DNA of 64,000 nucleotides from Oricola indica (GCF_019966595.1 NZ_JAINFJ010000001.1:620001-684000), one strand, 5' to 3'. Shown: positions 36,901-45,052, numbered from the stretch's first letter. Translations and numbers: made by a program. The notes: generated by a model not told the origin, from the letters alone.

Positions 36901-37125
36901 TCAGCCCGGCACCCGCCGGCGAGAAAGCGTAATCATCAGGCCTTCGTAGCGTTTGATTTCATCCTTCAGGCGCAGCCGGCGGCGCTTGAGCTTCTTGAGT
37001 ATCAAGCTGTCGCGCCAGGACTGCTTCTGCTCCGCCGAAACCTGTTCATCGATTTGGCGATGGCGGGTCCTCAGAGCTGCAATGCGCGCCGCGATCGCGG
37101 AACGACTGAGACGTTTGTTGGTCAT
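36901..37125 (-). CDS. DUF465/YdcH family protein
   Basis: A 74-residue, strongly basic, all-helical protein starting MTNKRLSRSAIAARIAALRT. The repeated helix-turn pattern RTRHRQIDEQV and then LILKKLKRRRLRLKDEIKRYE is the standard YdcH signature. GGAGTTACGATC precedes ATG 37125. Members are cytosolic and of unknown function. It lies in the region inserted beside folA, upstream of the small hypothetical gene on the same strand. Confidence 0.85.
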   Translation of the reverse strand: MTNKRLSRSAIAARIAALRTRHRQIDEQVSAEQKQSWRDSLILKKLKRRRLRLKDEIKRYEGLMITLSRRRVPG

Positions 37126-37234
37126 GATCGTAACTCCTTCCAATCTGTTTCACTGATGTCGGGGACGGGATTTCGGCTTTCGAAATCGCTCCGTCCCCGA
37201 ACGTGCCTTCGCATGCCTGTTGGTCGAACGCGGC

Positions 37235-37960
37235 TCACGCCGCCATCATTGTCGCGCCGGCTATCTCGAGCTCGATCTCCGCGACCAGCCGGTCCGGCAG
37301 GGCGAGAGCCCTGGACAGTCTCTCCAGGTGCGCCCTCTCAAGCGGATGATCGGGATCGATCGCGGAACGCGACACGATATAGATCTCGCTCGCCTGTTCG
37401 ATCCCATTCGCATGGCTGGCGATGGTCAGGGCGTCCGGCGGGTTCTGAAGCGCTTCGAAGATCGCAGCCTTGTCGGCCGCGTCCAGCGGCAGTTTCCCGA
37501 CCGCGTCGAAGATTTTCTTCTGCTCGCTTTGGTCGACATGACCGTCCGCATGCGCCGCCGAAATCATCGCCTCGATAAGAACGAGCTGGAAAGGCTTCCC
37601 GTTGCGGGCTTCCTTGCCCGACGGATCGAAGCTTTCCGGCGGGAGCGCGGGTGCATGGCGGTTGCCGCTGCCATGGGCGTCGTTGGTTGCGCCGGATTGC
37701 CCCTGCCATCGCTGGTAGGCGCTGTAGGCGACCGCTCCGAGCGCCGCGGCTCCACCGACTGCGGCTGCGCCTGTCGCGACCTTGCCGGCGCTCTTTCGCA
37801 GCTTTTTGTTGCCCGCAACCAGTCCGACAAGACCGCCGGCCGCAAGCCCGCCGACAAGGCCGCCGGGAATGCCTTTGGACGCAACGGCGGGACCCGCCGG
37901 CGCATCGTTCCCCGCGGAATGGCCTCCGAGAAACTGGTCGAGCACTTGATTGAGGTTCAT
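37235..37960 (-). CDS. DUF533 / TerB-like inner-membrane-associated protein
   Basis: A 241-residue protein starting MNLNQVLDQFLGGHSAGND. The N-terminal third is rich in Gly/Ala with hydrophobic helices (GGLVGGLAAGGLVGLVAGNK and a following Ala-rich stretch). The C-terminal domain (about 125-235) is TerB-like, with VLIEAMISAAHADGHVDQSEQKKIFDAV resembling the acidic metal-binding loop. This is the DUF533 (YebE) architecture, sometimes labelled tellurite-resistance-like, but no other ter genes are present. AAGGAG precedes ATG 37960. It is divergent from the OxyR-like gene, which may control it. Confidence 0.85.
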   Translation of the reverse strand: MNLNQVLDQFLGGHSAGNDAPAGPAVASKGIPGGLVGGLAAGGLVGLVAGNKKLRKSAGKVATGAAAVGGAAALGAVAYSAYQRWQGQSGATNDAHGSGNRHAPALPPESFDPSGKEARNGKPFQLVLIEAMISAAHADGHVDQSEQKKIFDAVGKLPLDAADKAAIFEALQNPPDALTIASHANGIEQASEIYIVSRSAIDPDHPLERAHLERLSRALALPDRLVAEIELEIAGATMMAA

Positions 37961-38135
37961 GGCGACGCTCTCCTTCACGTTCGCGTTGTCTACGTGAACT
38001 GATTTGGGATCTCGCATCGGAATGTTCGAATAGACGATCAGCGAATTTCCGATAGAAACTCTCTATCGAAATTGCCGGATCCGGCCCCATATGGACGATC
38101 ACGGCCATTGGGCTTCGCAGGAAGGGAGAACGACG

Positions 38136-39056
38136 ATGACAACGCTGAGGCAATTGAACTATCTCGTCGCCCTGTCGCAGGAGTTGCACTTTCGGCGTGC
38201 GGCCGAACGCATGCACGTCACCCAGCCGACCCTCAGCGCGCAAATCCAGGAACTGGAACGCCATTTGAACGCCCCTCTGGTCGAAAGGGGAACGTCCCGT
38301 GTCATGCTGACCCCGCTTGGTCGCGAGATAGCGGATCGTGCGCGTCGGATTATCGCCGAGGTGCAGGACATCGTTGATCTTGCAGCATCGTCGCAGCATG
38401 GTTTCGATGGCACGATCAGACTTGGTGTGCCGCCGACGCTCGGCCCCTATCTCTTGCCGCACATCGTGTCGGACCTTCATTCGAAATATCCGCGATTGAA
38501 GCTCTATGTCCGCGAAGGAAAGCCTGCGGAGCTTCAGGAAGAGCTTCACACGGGCGCGTTCGATCTCGTCATTTCGCCGCTGCCGATCCAGCACGCCGAT
38601 TTCGAAGTCGAGCGTCTTTTTCGCGAACCGCTGCAGTTGGCTGTGGCGGATGACCATCCTCTCGCCCGGAAGGGAAAGATTCAGCGCTCCGATCTCGTGG
38701 GCCAGCATGTGTTGGCGATCGAGAGGGGTCATCATCTTCACGAACAGGTCAGTCAGCTATGCGACGATCTGGATGCCGTCCTGTTGCGAGACTACGAGGG
38801 AACGAGCCTCGACACGATCAGACTGATGGCCGGGATGGGTGTCGGTATCGCGTTCTTGCCGGCGATGTATGTTCGCTCGGAAATCGCAAGCCGTCGCGGC
38901 CTCACGGTTTTGGACATCGGTGTGCCCAATCTCTATCGGCAGATCGGTCTGACCTGGCGTAGGCGATCCGTGCATGCGCCCTTGTTCAAGGAATTCGCCG
39001 AACTCATTCGCGCCACTGCTGAAGACCGGCTGCCCGAGGTCACCGTCATTCGTTAG
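38136..39056 (+). CDS. OxyR-like LysR regulator with the peroxidatic cysteine replaced
   Basis: A 306-residue LysR regulator, the same length as OxyR and with strong N-terminal similarity (MTTLRQLNYLVALSQELHFRRAAERMHVTQPTLSAQI in pieces). At the redox site of E. coli OxyR (GHCLRDQ with Cys199, and Cys208) the sequence reads GHHLHEQVSQLC. Thus the equivalent of Cys199 is His, while the Cys208 equivalent is kept. Peroxide sensing by a disulfide is therefore unlikely, and it may have another ligand. It is divergent from the DUF533 gene and upstream of the DUF1476 and sbtAB genes. Start ATG 38136, GGGAGA upstream. Confidence 0.88.
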   Translation: MTTLRQLNYLVALSQELHFRRAAERMHVTQPTLSAQIQELERHLNAPLVERGTSRVMLTPLGREIADRARRIIAEVQDIVDLAASSQHGFDGTIRLGVPPTLGPYLLPHIVSDLHSKYPRLKLYVREGKPAELQEELHTGAFDLVISPLPIQHADFEVERLFREPLQLAVADDHPLARKGKIQRSDLVGQHVLAIERGHHLHEQVSQLCDDLDAVLLRDYEGTSLDTIRLMAGMGVGIAFLPAMYVRSEIASRRGLTVLDIGVPNLYRQIGLTWRRRSVHAPLFKEFAELIRATAEDRLPEVTVIR

Positions 39057-39231
39057 GTGCCGCGTCCGGGACGACGCCAACCGGTCAATCCGATTTCCGC
39101 CAGAAGCTGACGCACACGATTGGAACAGCCGGGAGCGATAGAGAAAAACTATTGGTAGGCTGTGCATTTTCGATTGGTATTCCAGCCTGACAAAGCCGAT
39201 CTATCGCCGGGTGTGAAGCAGAGGTTTCGAA

Positions 39232-39522
39232 ATGCACAGAGACGAACTGGAAATCCGGACACGCGATCAATTGAACGCGCGGCGCAATTACTTTCTCGGG
39301 GTTTGGGCAGGAACCCAGCTCGGTCTCCAGCATCGCGAACTCGACGAGTATATCGAGGAAGTGATGTTGTCCGATTTCGAAGAGCCTGGCCCCTTCGACA
39401 TCCTCGGAAAGGTCCAAGCCGATCTCGCAAACGCCGGCATCGATCTCGAGAGTGGCGATTTGCTGAACCGCTTCAAGAACATAGAGCAAAACGTCCGACG
39501 AGAGTTGCTTTCGACCGACTAG
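39232..39522 (+). CDS. DUF1476 protein, short paralogue of the F1-ATPase zeta subunit
   Basis: A 96-residue DUF1476 protein. Members include the zeta subunit, the natural inhibitor of alphaproteobacterial F1Fo-ATP synthase. The core ARRNYFLGVWAGTQLG and VMLSDFEEPGPFDILGKVQADL matches the family well. The N-terminus, MHRDELEIRTRDQL, is about 10 residues shorter than usual and lacks the conserved FDDRExAFE segment that forms the inhibitory helix. It probably is not a standard ATPase inhibitor. It lies between the OxyR-like gene and sbtA, not near atp genes. Start ATG 39232, weak ribosome-binding site. Confidence 0.82.
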   Translation: MHRDELEIRTRDQLNARRNYFLGVWAGTQLGLQHRELDEYIEEVMLSDFEEPGPFDILGKVQADLANAGIDLESGDLLNRFKNIEQNVRRELLSTD

Positions 39523-39759
39523 CCCGTCGTGGCAGTCGAAACGATTGCCCGAGGCTGCGGCAAAGCCCCTTTATAAACAATCGGCCCTGACCGGCGCGCG
39601 GCATATCTCGCACGCGCACAGGTTCATTCTTCTGCGAGCTCGGCGATTTGATGCGTCTTCGAAGAGACGTGTTCGGTCGAACTCGATGGATGCGCGGCCG
39701 AATGCCCAGCCTTTCCCAATGCAACTCCCGACACACCTGTCGGCGCGGACACATGACTC

Positions 39760-40752
39760 ATGGATAGCATCTTCAGCCTTGCCATCGCCAACCTGCTGAC
39801 GCCGATGGTTCTGTTCTTCGGACTCGGTTTGCTGGCGGGAGCATTGCGATCGGACCTCACGCTGCCGGAAGCTGTCAGCAAGGGCATTTCGCTCTATCTG
39901 ATGCTGGCAATCGGCTTCAAAGGCGGCGCGGAACTCGGCTCCAGCGGGCTGACCGGCAGCATACTCACCGCCATGTTTGCAGCGGTCATGCTGAGCTTCG
40001 TCATGCCGGCGATCGCCTTCTTCCTGTTGCGCATGATGACCCGTCTCGGCACGGTCGATCGTGCCGCCATCTCGGCTCATTACGGATCGATCAGCGTTGT
40101 CACATTTGTTGCCGCGGCCGGGTTCCTGACCTACGAGGGCGTAGCCTATGGCGGCTTCATGGTTGCGCTGATGGCGCTGATGGAAACACCGGCGATCGTC
40201 TCGGGTCTGGCGCTGGCAAGGCTCGGCCATTCGGAGCCCGGAGCGCAAAAAACGCCCCTGATGACGCGCAAGGTCGCGCATGAGATTTTCCTGAGCGGCA
40301 GCATCGTCCTGCTGATGGGCAGCTTCGCGATTGGATGGATCACCGGCCACGACGGCATGGAAATCATGGCTCCGGTGATCGATGATCCCTTCAAGGCAGT
40401 CCTGGCCGTCTTCCTGCTGGACATGGGTTTGCTTGTCGGAAGAAGGATCGGCGACTTCGCGTCGGTCGGCGCTTCGCTGATCGCATTCGGCATTCTCATG
40501 CCGATCGTCGGCGCGTTTCTCGGCTTCCTGTCCGCATTGGCGATCGGGATGGAGAGCGGAGACGCCATGCTTCTGATGGTGTTGGCGGCGAGCGCTTCCT
40601 ACATCGTCGTGCCGGCGGCGATGAGACTATCCCTGCCGCAGGCAAATCCGGCGATCTATGTCACCCTGTCGCTCGCGGTCACGTTTCCGTTCAACCTCGT
40701 CGTCGGTATTCCTCTCTATTTCTCAATCGCTCAGACTTTTCTCGGAAACTGA
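39760..40752 (+). CDS. sbtA: SbtA-type sodium-dependent bicarbonate transporter
   Basis: A 330-residue inner-membrane protein with about ten helices in two inverted repeats. SbtA takes up bicarbonate with Na+. Similar features are the N-terminal LTPMVLFFGLGLLAGALRSDL, the helix pair AAISAHYGSISVVTFVAAA (substrate-site region), and the second-repeat LIAFGILMPIVGAFLGFLSAL and AASASYIVVPAAMRLSLPQA. The adjacent sbtB gene, 15 nt downstream, is strong support. The 237 nt before the start carry no gene and should contain the promoter. Heterotrophic relatives carry such genes for anaplerotic or pH functions, but the role here is unknown. Confidence 0.9.
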   Translation: MDSIFSLAIANLLTPMVLFFGLGLLAGALRSDLTLPEAVSKGISLYLMLAIGFKGGAELGSSGLTGSILTAMFAAVMLSFVMPAIAFFLLRMMTRLGTVDRAAISAHYGSISVVTFVAAAGFLTYEGVAYGGFMVALMALMETPAIVSGLALARLGHSEPGAQKTPLMTRKVAHEIFLSGSIVLLMGSFAIGWITGHDGMEIMAPVIDDPFKAVLAVFLLDMGLLVGRRIGDFASVGASLIAFGILMPIVGAFLGFLSALAIGMESGDAMLLMVLAASASYIVVPAAMRLSLPQANPAIYVTLSLAVTFPFNLVVGIPLYFSIAQTFLGN

Positions 40753-40767
40753 ACACCGGTGCGCGAC

Positions 40768-41079
40768 ATGAAACAGCTCCATGCGAAAAAGAAGATCGAA
40801 ATCATCATCGAACAGATCATGGCCGACAAGGTCATCGAGACGCTCGAGAAAGCCGGAGCCAAAGGCTACAGCATCGTCCGGAAAGTGTCGGGAAAAGGCA
40901 ACCGGGGCATTCGCCGGGGAGGTCCGCTCCCCGATGTCTTCGGCAATGTGATGATCGTGGCCATCGTTTCCGAACCGGTCGCCGAGGAGTTGCTCCGTGT
41001 CGCTGACGGAATGCTCAGGGATACCGCCGGAATCGTCTATGTTTCCGATGTCCAGGTCTTGCGGGCGGATCACTTTTGA
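40768..41079 (+). CDS. sbtB: SbtB-like PII-family regulator of SbtA
   Basis: A 103-residue PII-like protein, MKQLHAKKKIEIIIEQIMAD and onward. SbtB trimers bind adenine nucleotides and cAMP and block SbtA. The ferredoxin-like core and a loop with VSGKGNRGIRRGGPLPDVFGN in place of the classical T-loop are visible. IVAIVSEPVAEELLRVADGM follows. GTG 40759 is an alternative start three codons upstream. Co-transcription with sbtA is inferred from the 15-nt gap. The regulator GlnB is not meant: the T-loop Tyr51 region is different. Confidence 0.88.
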   Translation: MKQLHAKKKIEIIIEQIMADKVIETLEKAGAKGYSIVRKVSGKGNRGIRRGGPLPDVFGNVMIVAIVSEPVAEELLRVADGMLRDTAGIVYVSDVQVLRADHF

Positions 41080-41180
41080 CCGGCAGCCAGGAGCTTGACG
41101 CTCCTGAAATTCGCTGGCCTATCGATCGGGAACCGTTCGGGCAGAGCGCAGGCATTCGACCTGCGGCGCGGTTTCCGGTC

Positions 41181-41735
41181 CTATTCGGACCGCCGCTCAT
41201 AGGTGACGAACCGCATGGCGTGGGTGTCTCTTTCGCCGGCCGGACACGCCTCTTCTTCCACGATTTCCCAGACAGCGGGATCGATCTCGGGAAAATGCGT
41301 GTCGCCCTCCACCTCGGCCTCCACATGGGTCACGTAGAGCAGGTCGGCGATGGCAAGCGCCTGGGCGTAGATTTCGCCGCCGCCAATCACGAAGATTTCA
41401 TCCGCGAGCGGCGCTTCGGGATCGTTCGGGTCCGGTTCGGCGCTTTCGAGATGCGCCGTGGCGAGTTCGATCGCCGCATCGAGCGATCCGACCCGCATGA
41501 CCCCGTCCGCCGACCAGTCGAAATTGCGCGTGACCGCGATGTTCAGGCGTCCCGGCAGCGGCTTGCCGATGCTCTCCTGGGTCTTGCGTCCCATGATGAC
41601 CGGCGCGCCCATGGTCAGCTGCTTGAACCGCTTGAGATCCGACGACAGGTGCCACGGCATGTCCCCGTCACGACCGATCACCCCGTTCCTGGAAACGGCG
41701 ACGATGACCGACAGGATCGGATGCAGAACGCTCAT
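41181..41735 (-). CDS. folA: dihydrofolate reductase
   Basis: FolA reduces dihydrofolate to tetrahydrofolate with NADPH, needed to recycle folate after thymidylate synthesis. The 184-residue protein starts [21 protein letters not shown]. It has the Met20-loop region VIGRDGDMPWHLSSDLKRF, MGRKTQESIGKPLPGR, and the NADPH motif FVIGGGEIYAQAL. ATG 41735 overlaps the DUF4424 stop by 4 nt. The last 20 codons (41181-41242) are the side of a 43-nt direct repeat whose other copy is at 36507-36549, so the sbtAB region appears to be joined to the 3' end of this gene. Confidence 0.95.
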   Translation of the reverse strand: MSVLHPILSVIVAVSRNGVIGRDGDMPWHLSSDLKRFKQLTMGAPVIMGRKTQESIGKPLPGRLNIAVTRNFDWSADGVMRVGSLDAAIELATAHLESAEPDPNDPEAPLADEIFVIGGGEIYAQALAIADLLYVTHVEAEVEGDTHFPEIDPAVWEIVEEEACPAGERDTHAMRFVTYERRSE

Positions 41736-42730
41736 CCTTCCGGAGCCACGATGAACAACAGATCGAGATCGCGTTCCGGCACGAAACCGTCGAGATCCAT
41801 CTCGAAAGTGGTCGGGCCCGTCTTGGTCACGCCCTCGCCGCAGAACGAGACGAGATTGTCGGTCGAGCCCTTGTCGACGATCAGCCGGAAAGTGCCGATC
41901 GGCCCGAGCCAGTTGGCCCCCGTCGACAGCACATAGGACAGCCACCGCTCCGAATAGTGGCCGCCATCGTCGGTTTCCGTCGCCGCGCGCTTGCGCACCG
42001 CCGACATGAAACCGGAATCGACGCAGTATTTGTTCGCGTAATAGGGATGCGGCTCGGTGCGCGTCCCGTCGCCGAGCACATACGTCCCCGCCGCGCCGCC
42101 AACGGCCGGCGTGTAGCGGTGTTCCACCGCGACCTCACGCCCCACCGGAAACGTCATCCGCCACCAATAGGCGGATTTCAGGGTCCACGCGGCAACCACC
42201 ATCGGACGCTCGGCGCCGCCGAGATCGCCCTCGATGGTCACGATCCCCCAGGCTTCGAGATCCCTGAGCGCGTCATCCGACAGATGCCCGACATCCAGCC
42301 CCTGGTAAGCACCGATCGGCGCGACCGGCAGGCCGGCTTCGATAACCCTGTCCGTCACGTCCACGCCCGCCACCATGGCGCGCTGCTGCAATTCGGGCCT
42401 GATCGCCGTCCCGTCCACGGTCACGGTGAAGCCGAGGAAATTGTCCTCGAAATTCGGGATCGCGACCTCCCAATAGGGGCTCACCTCGAGATCGGGCATC
42501 GGAAAGGCAACGACGGTCTCGACATCGTGGTCGCTGCGGTTGCGAAAGACGTAGTCGACCCGCACCTCGTCCATGGAAATATAGAGGATTTCGCTTTCCA
42601 TCGCGATGTCGCGGGTCTGCGCGAGCACGAGTCCGCCCGCGCCGATTTCCGCGGTTGAGTCGTTCGCCATGCCCGGAACGATCGCCGCCGCGAGGAATGC
42701 AACCGACAGGATCGCCGAACGAATCGTCAC
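41732..42730 (-). CDS. DUF4424 secreted protein between thyA and folA
   Basis: A 332-residue exported protein of the DUF4424 family. A signal peptide lies at about 1-22 ([14 protein letters not shown]). The mature part has a beta-rich N-terminal domain ([31 protein letters not shown]) and a C-terminal segment with two cysteines (KYCVDSG and VSFCGEG). Function is unknown, although homologues are common in alphaproteobacteria. It overlaps thyA upstream and folA downstream by 4 nt each (ATGA), so it is translated with the thymidylate and folate enzymes despite an envelope location. The start is ATG 42730. Confidence 0.88.
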   Translation of the reverse strand: MTIRSAILSVAFLAAAIVPGMANDSTAEIGAGGLVLAQTRDIAMESEILYISMDEVRVDYVFRNRSDHDVETVVAFPMPDLEVSPYWEVAIPNFEDNFLGFTVTVDGTAIRPELQQRAMVAGVDVTDRVIEAGLPVAPIGAYQGLDVGHLSDDALRDLEAWGIVTIEGDLGGAERPMVVAAWTLKSAYWWRMTFPVGREVAVEHRYTPAVGGAAGTYVLGDGTRTEPHPYYANKYCVDSGFMSAVRKRAATETDDGGHYSERWLSYVLSTGANWLGPIGTFRLIVDKGSTDNLVSFCGEGVTKTGPTTFEMDLDGFVPERDLDLLFIVAPEG

Positions 42731-43521
42731 ACCGCCACCGGCGCCTTGATATGCGGATGCGGCTCGTAACCGACGATCTCGAAATCCTCGAAGGTGAAAT
42801 CGGTCAGTTCATTCACCTTGCGCCCGATCTTGAGGAAGGGGAGCGGCCGCGGCGCGCGCGAAAGCTGCGTCTCGGCCTGTTCGAAATGGTTGGAGTAGAT
42901 ATGCGCGTCGCCAAGCGTGTGAACGAAATCGCCCACCTCGTAACCGGTCACCTCGGCCAGCATGTGCGTCAGCAGCGCATAGGAAGCGATGTTGAACGGC
43001 ACGCCGAGGAAGATGTCCGCAGACCGCTGGTAGAGCTGGCAGGAAAGCTTGCCGTCGGCGACATAGAACTGGAACAGGCAGTGGCATGGCGGCAGCGCCA
43101 TATCGTCGACCAGCGCGGGGTTCCACGCCGAGACGATATGCCGGCGCGAATAGGGATTGGTCCGGATCCCCTCCACCAGATTCTTGATCTGGTCGACATG
43201 CCCGCCATCCGGCTTCGGCCATGACCGCCACTGATAACCGTAAACCGGCCCCAGATCACCGTTTTCGTCGGCCCATTCGTCCCAGATCGAAACGCCGTTC
43301 TCCTTCAGCCAGCCGATATTGGTGTCGCCTTTCAGGAACCACAGCAATTCATAGACGATGGAGCGGATATGCAGTTTCTTCGTCGTCAGCAGCGGAAAGC
43401 CTTCCGACAGGTCGAAACGCATCTGGTAGCCGAAGACGGAGCGTGTGCCGGTGCCGGTCCGGTCGCCCCGGTCGGTGCCGCTGCCCATCACATGTTCAAG
43501 AAGATCGAGATACTGTTTCAT
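42727..43521 (-). CDS. thyA: thymidylate synthase
   Basis: ThyA methylates dUMP to dTMP using methylene-tetrahydrofolate and yields dihydrofolate, which FolA then recycles. The 264-residue length equals that of the E. coli enzyme. Visible motifs are the N-terminal [17 protein letters not shown] phosphate loop, the catalytic Cys146 in [31 protein letters not shown] and [10 protein letters not shown]. Met at 43521 is chosen because conservation begins there. An ATG further upstream at 43578 would add 19 poor residues. It is the first gene of the overlapping set thyA-DUF4424-folA. Confidence 0.97.
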   Translation of the reverse strand: MKQYLDLLEHVMGSGTDRGDRTGTGTRSVFGYQMRFDLSEGFPLLTTKKLHIRSIVYELLWFLKGDTNIGWLKENGVSIWDEWADENGDLGPVYGYQWRSWPKPDGGHVDQIKNLVEGIRTNPYSRRHIVSAWNPALVDDMALPPCHCLFQFYVADGKLSCQLYQRSADIFLGVPFNIASYALLTHMLAEVTGYEVGDFVHTLGDAHIYSNHFEQAETQLSRAPRPLPFLKIGRKVNELTDFTFEDFEIVGYEPHPHIKAPVAV

Positions 43522-43582
43522 GCGTTCAATTTCGCACGATTCCACCATTTGCGTCCATCGCGGCGAAACGAGGCTCACAAAT

Positions 43583-43614
43583 AAGATCGGGCCTTGCCGG
43601 TTTCGGCAAAGCCC
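43583..43614 (-). terminator. terminator-like hairpin between DUF2853 and thyA
   Basis: Minus-strand GGGCTTTGCCG and CGGCAAGGCCC pair over 11 bp with one mismatch and an AAAC loop. A weak T-containing run, ATCTTATTT, follows. It lies 22 nt after the DUF2853 stop and may separate that gene from thyA. Confidence 0.55.
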
Positions 43615-43636
43615 GTGCAGATATTGCCGCCAGCGC

Positions 43637-43948
43637 TCAGAGATCGCTGAGCTTGCCCATGTGTTTTGCGACCAGATAGTAGAAGGTGACGCGGTTCTTG
43701 TTCCGGTCGCCGCTCATTTCCTCGCAAACCTTCGCGATGATCTCGTCCGCGCCGGCCGCGTTGCTGGCGCCCAGTTTCTTTTCGCACCATTTCTCGCGCA
43801 CCCGCGCGAGTTCGCTCGGGTCCGAACAGGAGACGAGAGAGGCATCGCGGCTGCGCAGGGCAATGCCGAGATGCTTGACGATCCTGGACACCTTTTCCTC
43901 GTCGGCCCCGGCGTCATAGCGCCTGACATCATCGAGATATTCGCTCAT
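43637..43948 (-). CDS. DUF2853 family protein
   Basis: A 103-residue cytosolic helical protein starting [53 protein letters not shown] and KKLG match the DUF2853 family, which is common in alphaproteobacteria and has no assigned role. ATG 43948 is preferred over a start at 43999 because conservation begins there. A run of two cysteines (SCSD and KVCEEM) is notable but not conserved enough to interpret. It lies upstream of thyA, separated by a hairpin. Confidence 0.85.
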   Translation of the reverse strand: MSEYLDDVRRYDAGADEEKVSRIVKHLGIALRSRDASLVSCSDPSELARVREKWCEKKLGASNAAGADEIIAKVCEEMSGDRNKNRVTFYYLVAKHMGKLSDL

Positions 43949-44072
43949 CCGGTATTTCCTTCCCTGCCACACGCTGTTTGACTTCGAACGAAGGTCCAAC
44001 GCCCCGATCGGACCTTGCGATACTTCGGCGCGATCATGTTCGCGACGCGTCTTGTAAAGTCAAGCCGACCCT

Positions 44073-44100
44073 TTGAAATCGCTTCGGGAACAGCTATATG
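44073..44100 (+). promoter_or_regulatory. promoter of ssrA
   Basis: -35 TTGAAA (44073-44078) and -10 TATATG (44095-44100) are separated by 16 bp. The predicted start near 44107 agrees with the expected 5' end of the acceptor piece. Confidence 0.7.
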
Positions 44101-44106
44101 CATGGG

Positions 44107-44430
44107 TGCCGGGCAACCGGCTATGACAATAAACTGGCGATGCAATAAGCCATTCGGACCCGGGGGCGGTACCCGGCGCCTCCACCACAAGCGGTTCACG
44201 CGAACCGTTTTTGATGGGGGCGAAACAGGATCGACGAGGGTGTAAAGATCGTTCTTTTGTTCGGCATGATACCACCGTTATCGGGTCAATCTAGTAGTTG
44301 CAAACGACAACTATGCTGAGGCACGTCTCGCTGCCTAATGGCGGTTCGACAGCTTCGAATTAAGTCCTAGGGGCTAGCACCTCTAGGCGGGGTCCGGAGG
44401 CACCTGGCAACAGAAGCCTCCACTTCCATA
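44107..44430 (+). ncRNA. ssrA: circularly permuted two-piece tmRNA
   Basis: tmRNA rescues stalled ribosomes and tags the unfinished protein for proteolysis. The order is permuted, as in alphaproteobacteria. The tRNA-like 3' half comes first and ends CGCCTCCACCA at 44187. Then a 28-nt intervening segment follows, and then the 5' half starting GGGGGCG at 44216. GGGGGCG pairs with CGCCTCC as the acceptor stem (one G-U). The tag frame at 44300-44338 encodes ANDNYAEARLAA and stops with TAA. The intervening segment forms AAGCGGTTC/GAACCGTTT with a T-run and should be removed by processing. The outer ends are estimated from the promoter and the final hairpin GGAGGC/GCCTCC. sspB follows directly. Confidence 0.93.
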
Positions 44431-44530
44431 CCCTTCTCTCGGCTTTCCAGCGGCGTCTGCCTCTTGACCTGCCGCCGCGAAAAAAGCACATCATGACTTC
44501 CACGCTTCCCCGAGGGCCGGACGACGAGCA

Positions 44531-45052
44531 ATGACCGAAGACATGATCCGCTATGACATTCTGGTGCAGAATGCCCTGCGTGGCGTGATCCGCAAGGTTC
44601 TGACCGAAGTCGGCAAGACCGGTTTGCCCGGGAATCACCACTTCTTCATCACCTTCGTCACCACCGCGCCGGGCGTGAAAGTCTCCAACCGGATGCGCGA
44701 GCAGTATCCCGAGCAGATGACGATCGTGCTCCAGCACCAGTTCTGGGACCTTGAAGTGACCGAAACGGCCTTCAGCGTCGGCCTGTCCTTCTCCGACGTG
44801 CCGGAAAAGCTGCATGTGCCCTATTCCGCCATTCGCGGCTTCTACGATCCATCGGTGAATTTCGAGCTCGAATTCGATGTCGAAAACGCCGATGCGCCGA
44901 TCGACGTCCTGCCGGCCGCCAATCCGGAGGATCAGGTCGCGGAGATAACGCCCGAAGCCCATGCGGCGGAAGGCGAAGGCGACCAGGAAGAGGCAACGCC
45001 CGCGGGCGGCGCCGATGTGGTCTCGCTCGATTCCTTCAGGAAGAACAAATAG
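44531..45052 (+). CDS. sspB: SspB-alpha, adaptor delivering ssrA-tagged proteins to ClpXP
   Basis: SspB binds the ssrA tag and tethers substrates to ClpX. The 173-residue protein has the N-terminal tag-binding fold (about 1-115), with YDILVQNALRGVIRKVL, HHFFITFVTTAPGVKVS and FYDPSVNFELEF. A disordered acidic linker (about 118-160) and the short C-terminal ClpX-docking motif VVSLDSFRKNK follow. This is the alphaproteobacterial SspB form. It lies about 100 nt downstream of ssrA on the same strand, so the tag source and its adaptor are neighbours. Start ATG 44531. Confidence 0.93.
   Translation: MTEDMIRYDILVQNALRGVIRKVLTEVGKTGLPGNHHFFITFVTTAPGVKVSNRMREQYPEQMTIVLQHQFWDLEVTETAFSVGLSFSDVPEKLHVPYSAIRGFYDPSVNFELEFDVENADAPIDVLPAANPEDQVAEITPEAHAAEGEGDQEEATPAGGADVVSLDSFRKNK

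Noticed and set aside
37235-37960. Tellurite resistance system
   Set aside because: A TerB-like domain is present, but no terA, terC, terD or terZ genes are near, and the N-terminal half is the DUF533 type.
36505-41242. An integrase, transposase or excisionase gene inside the suspected folA-linked insertion
   Set aside because: No such gene was found. The insertion is inferred from the direct repeats only.
43945-44275. Open frames on both strands across the tmRNA gene
   Set aside because: The region is explained by ssrA with acceptor stem, CCA and tag frame.
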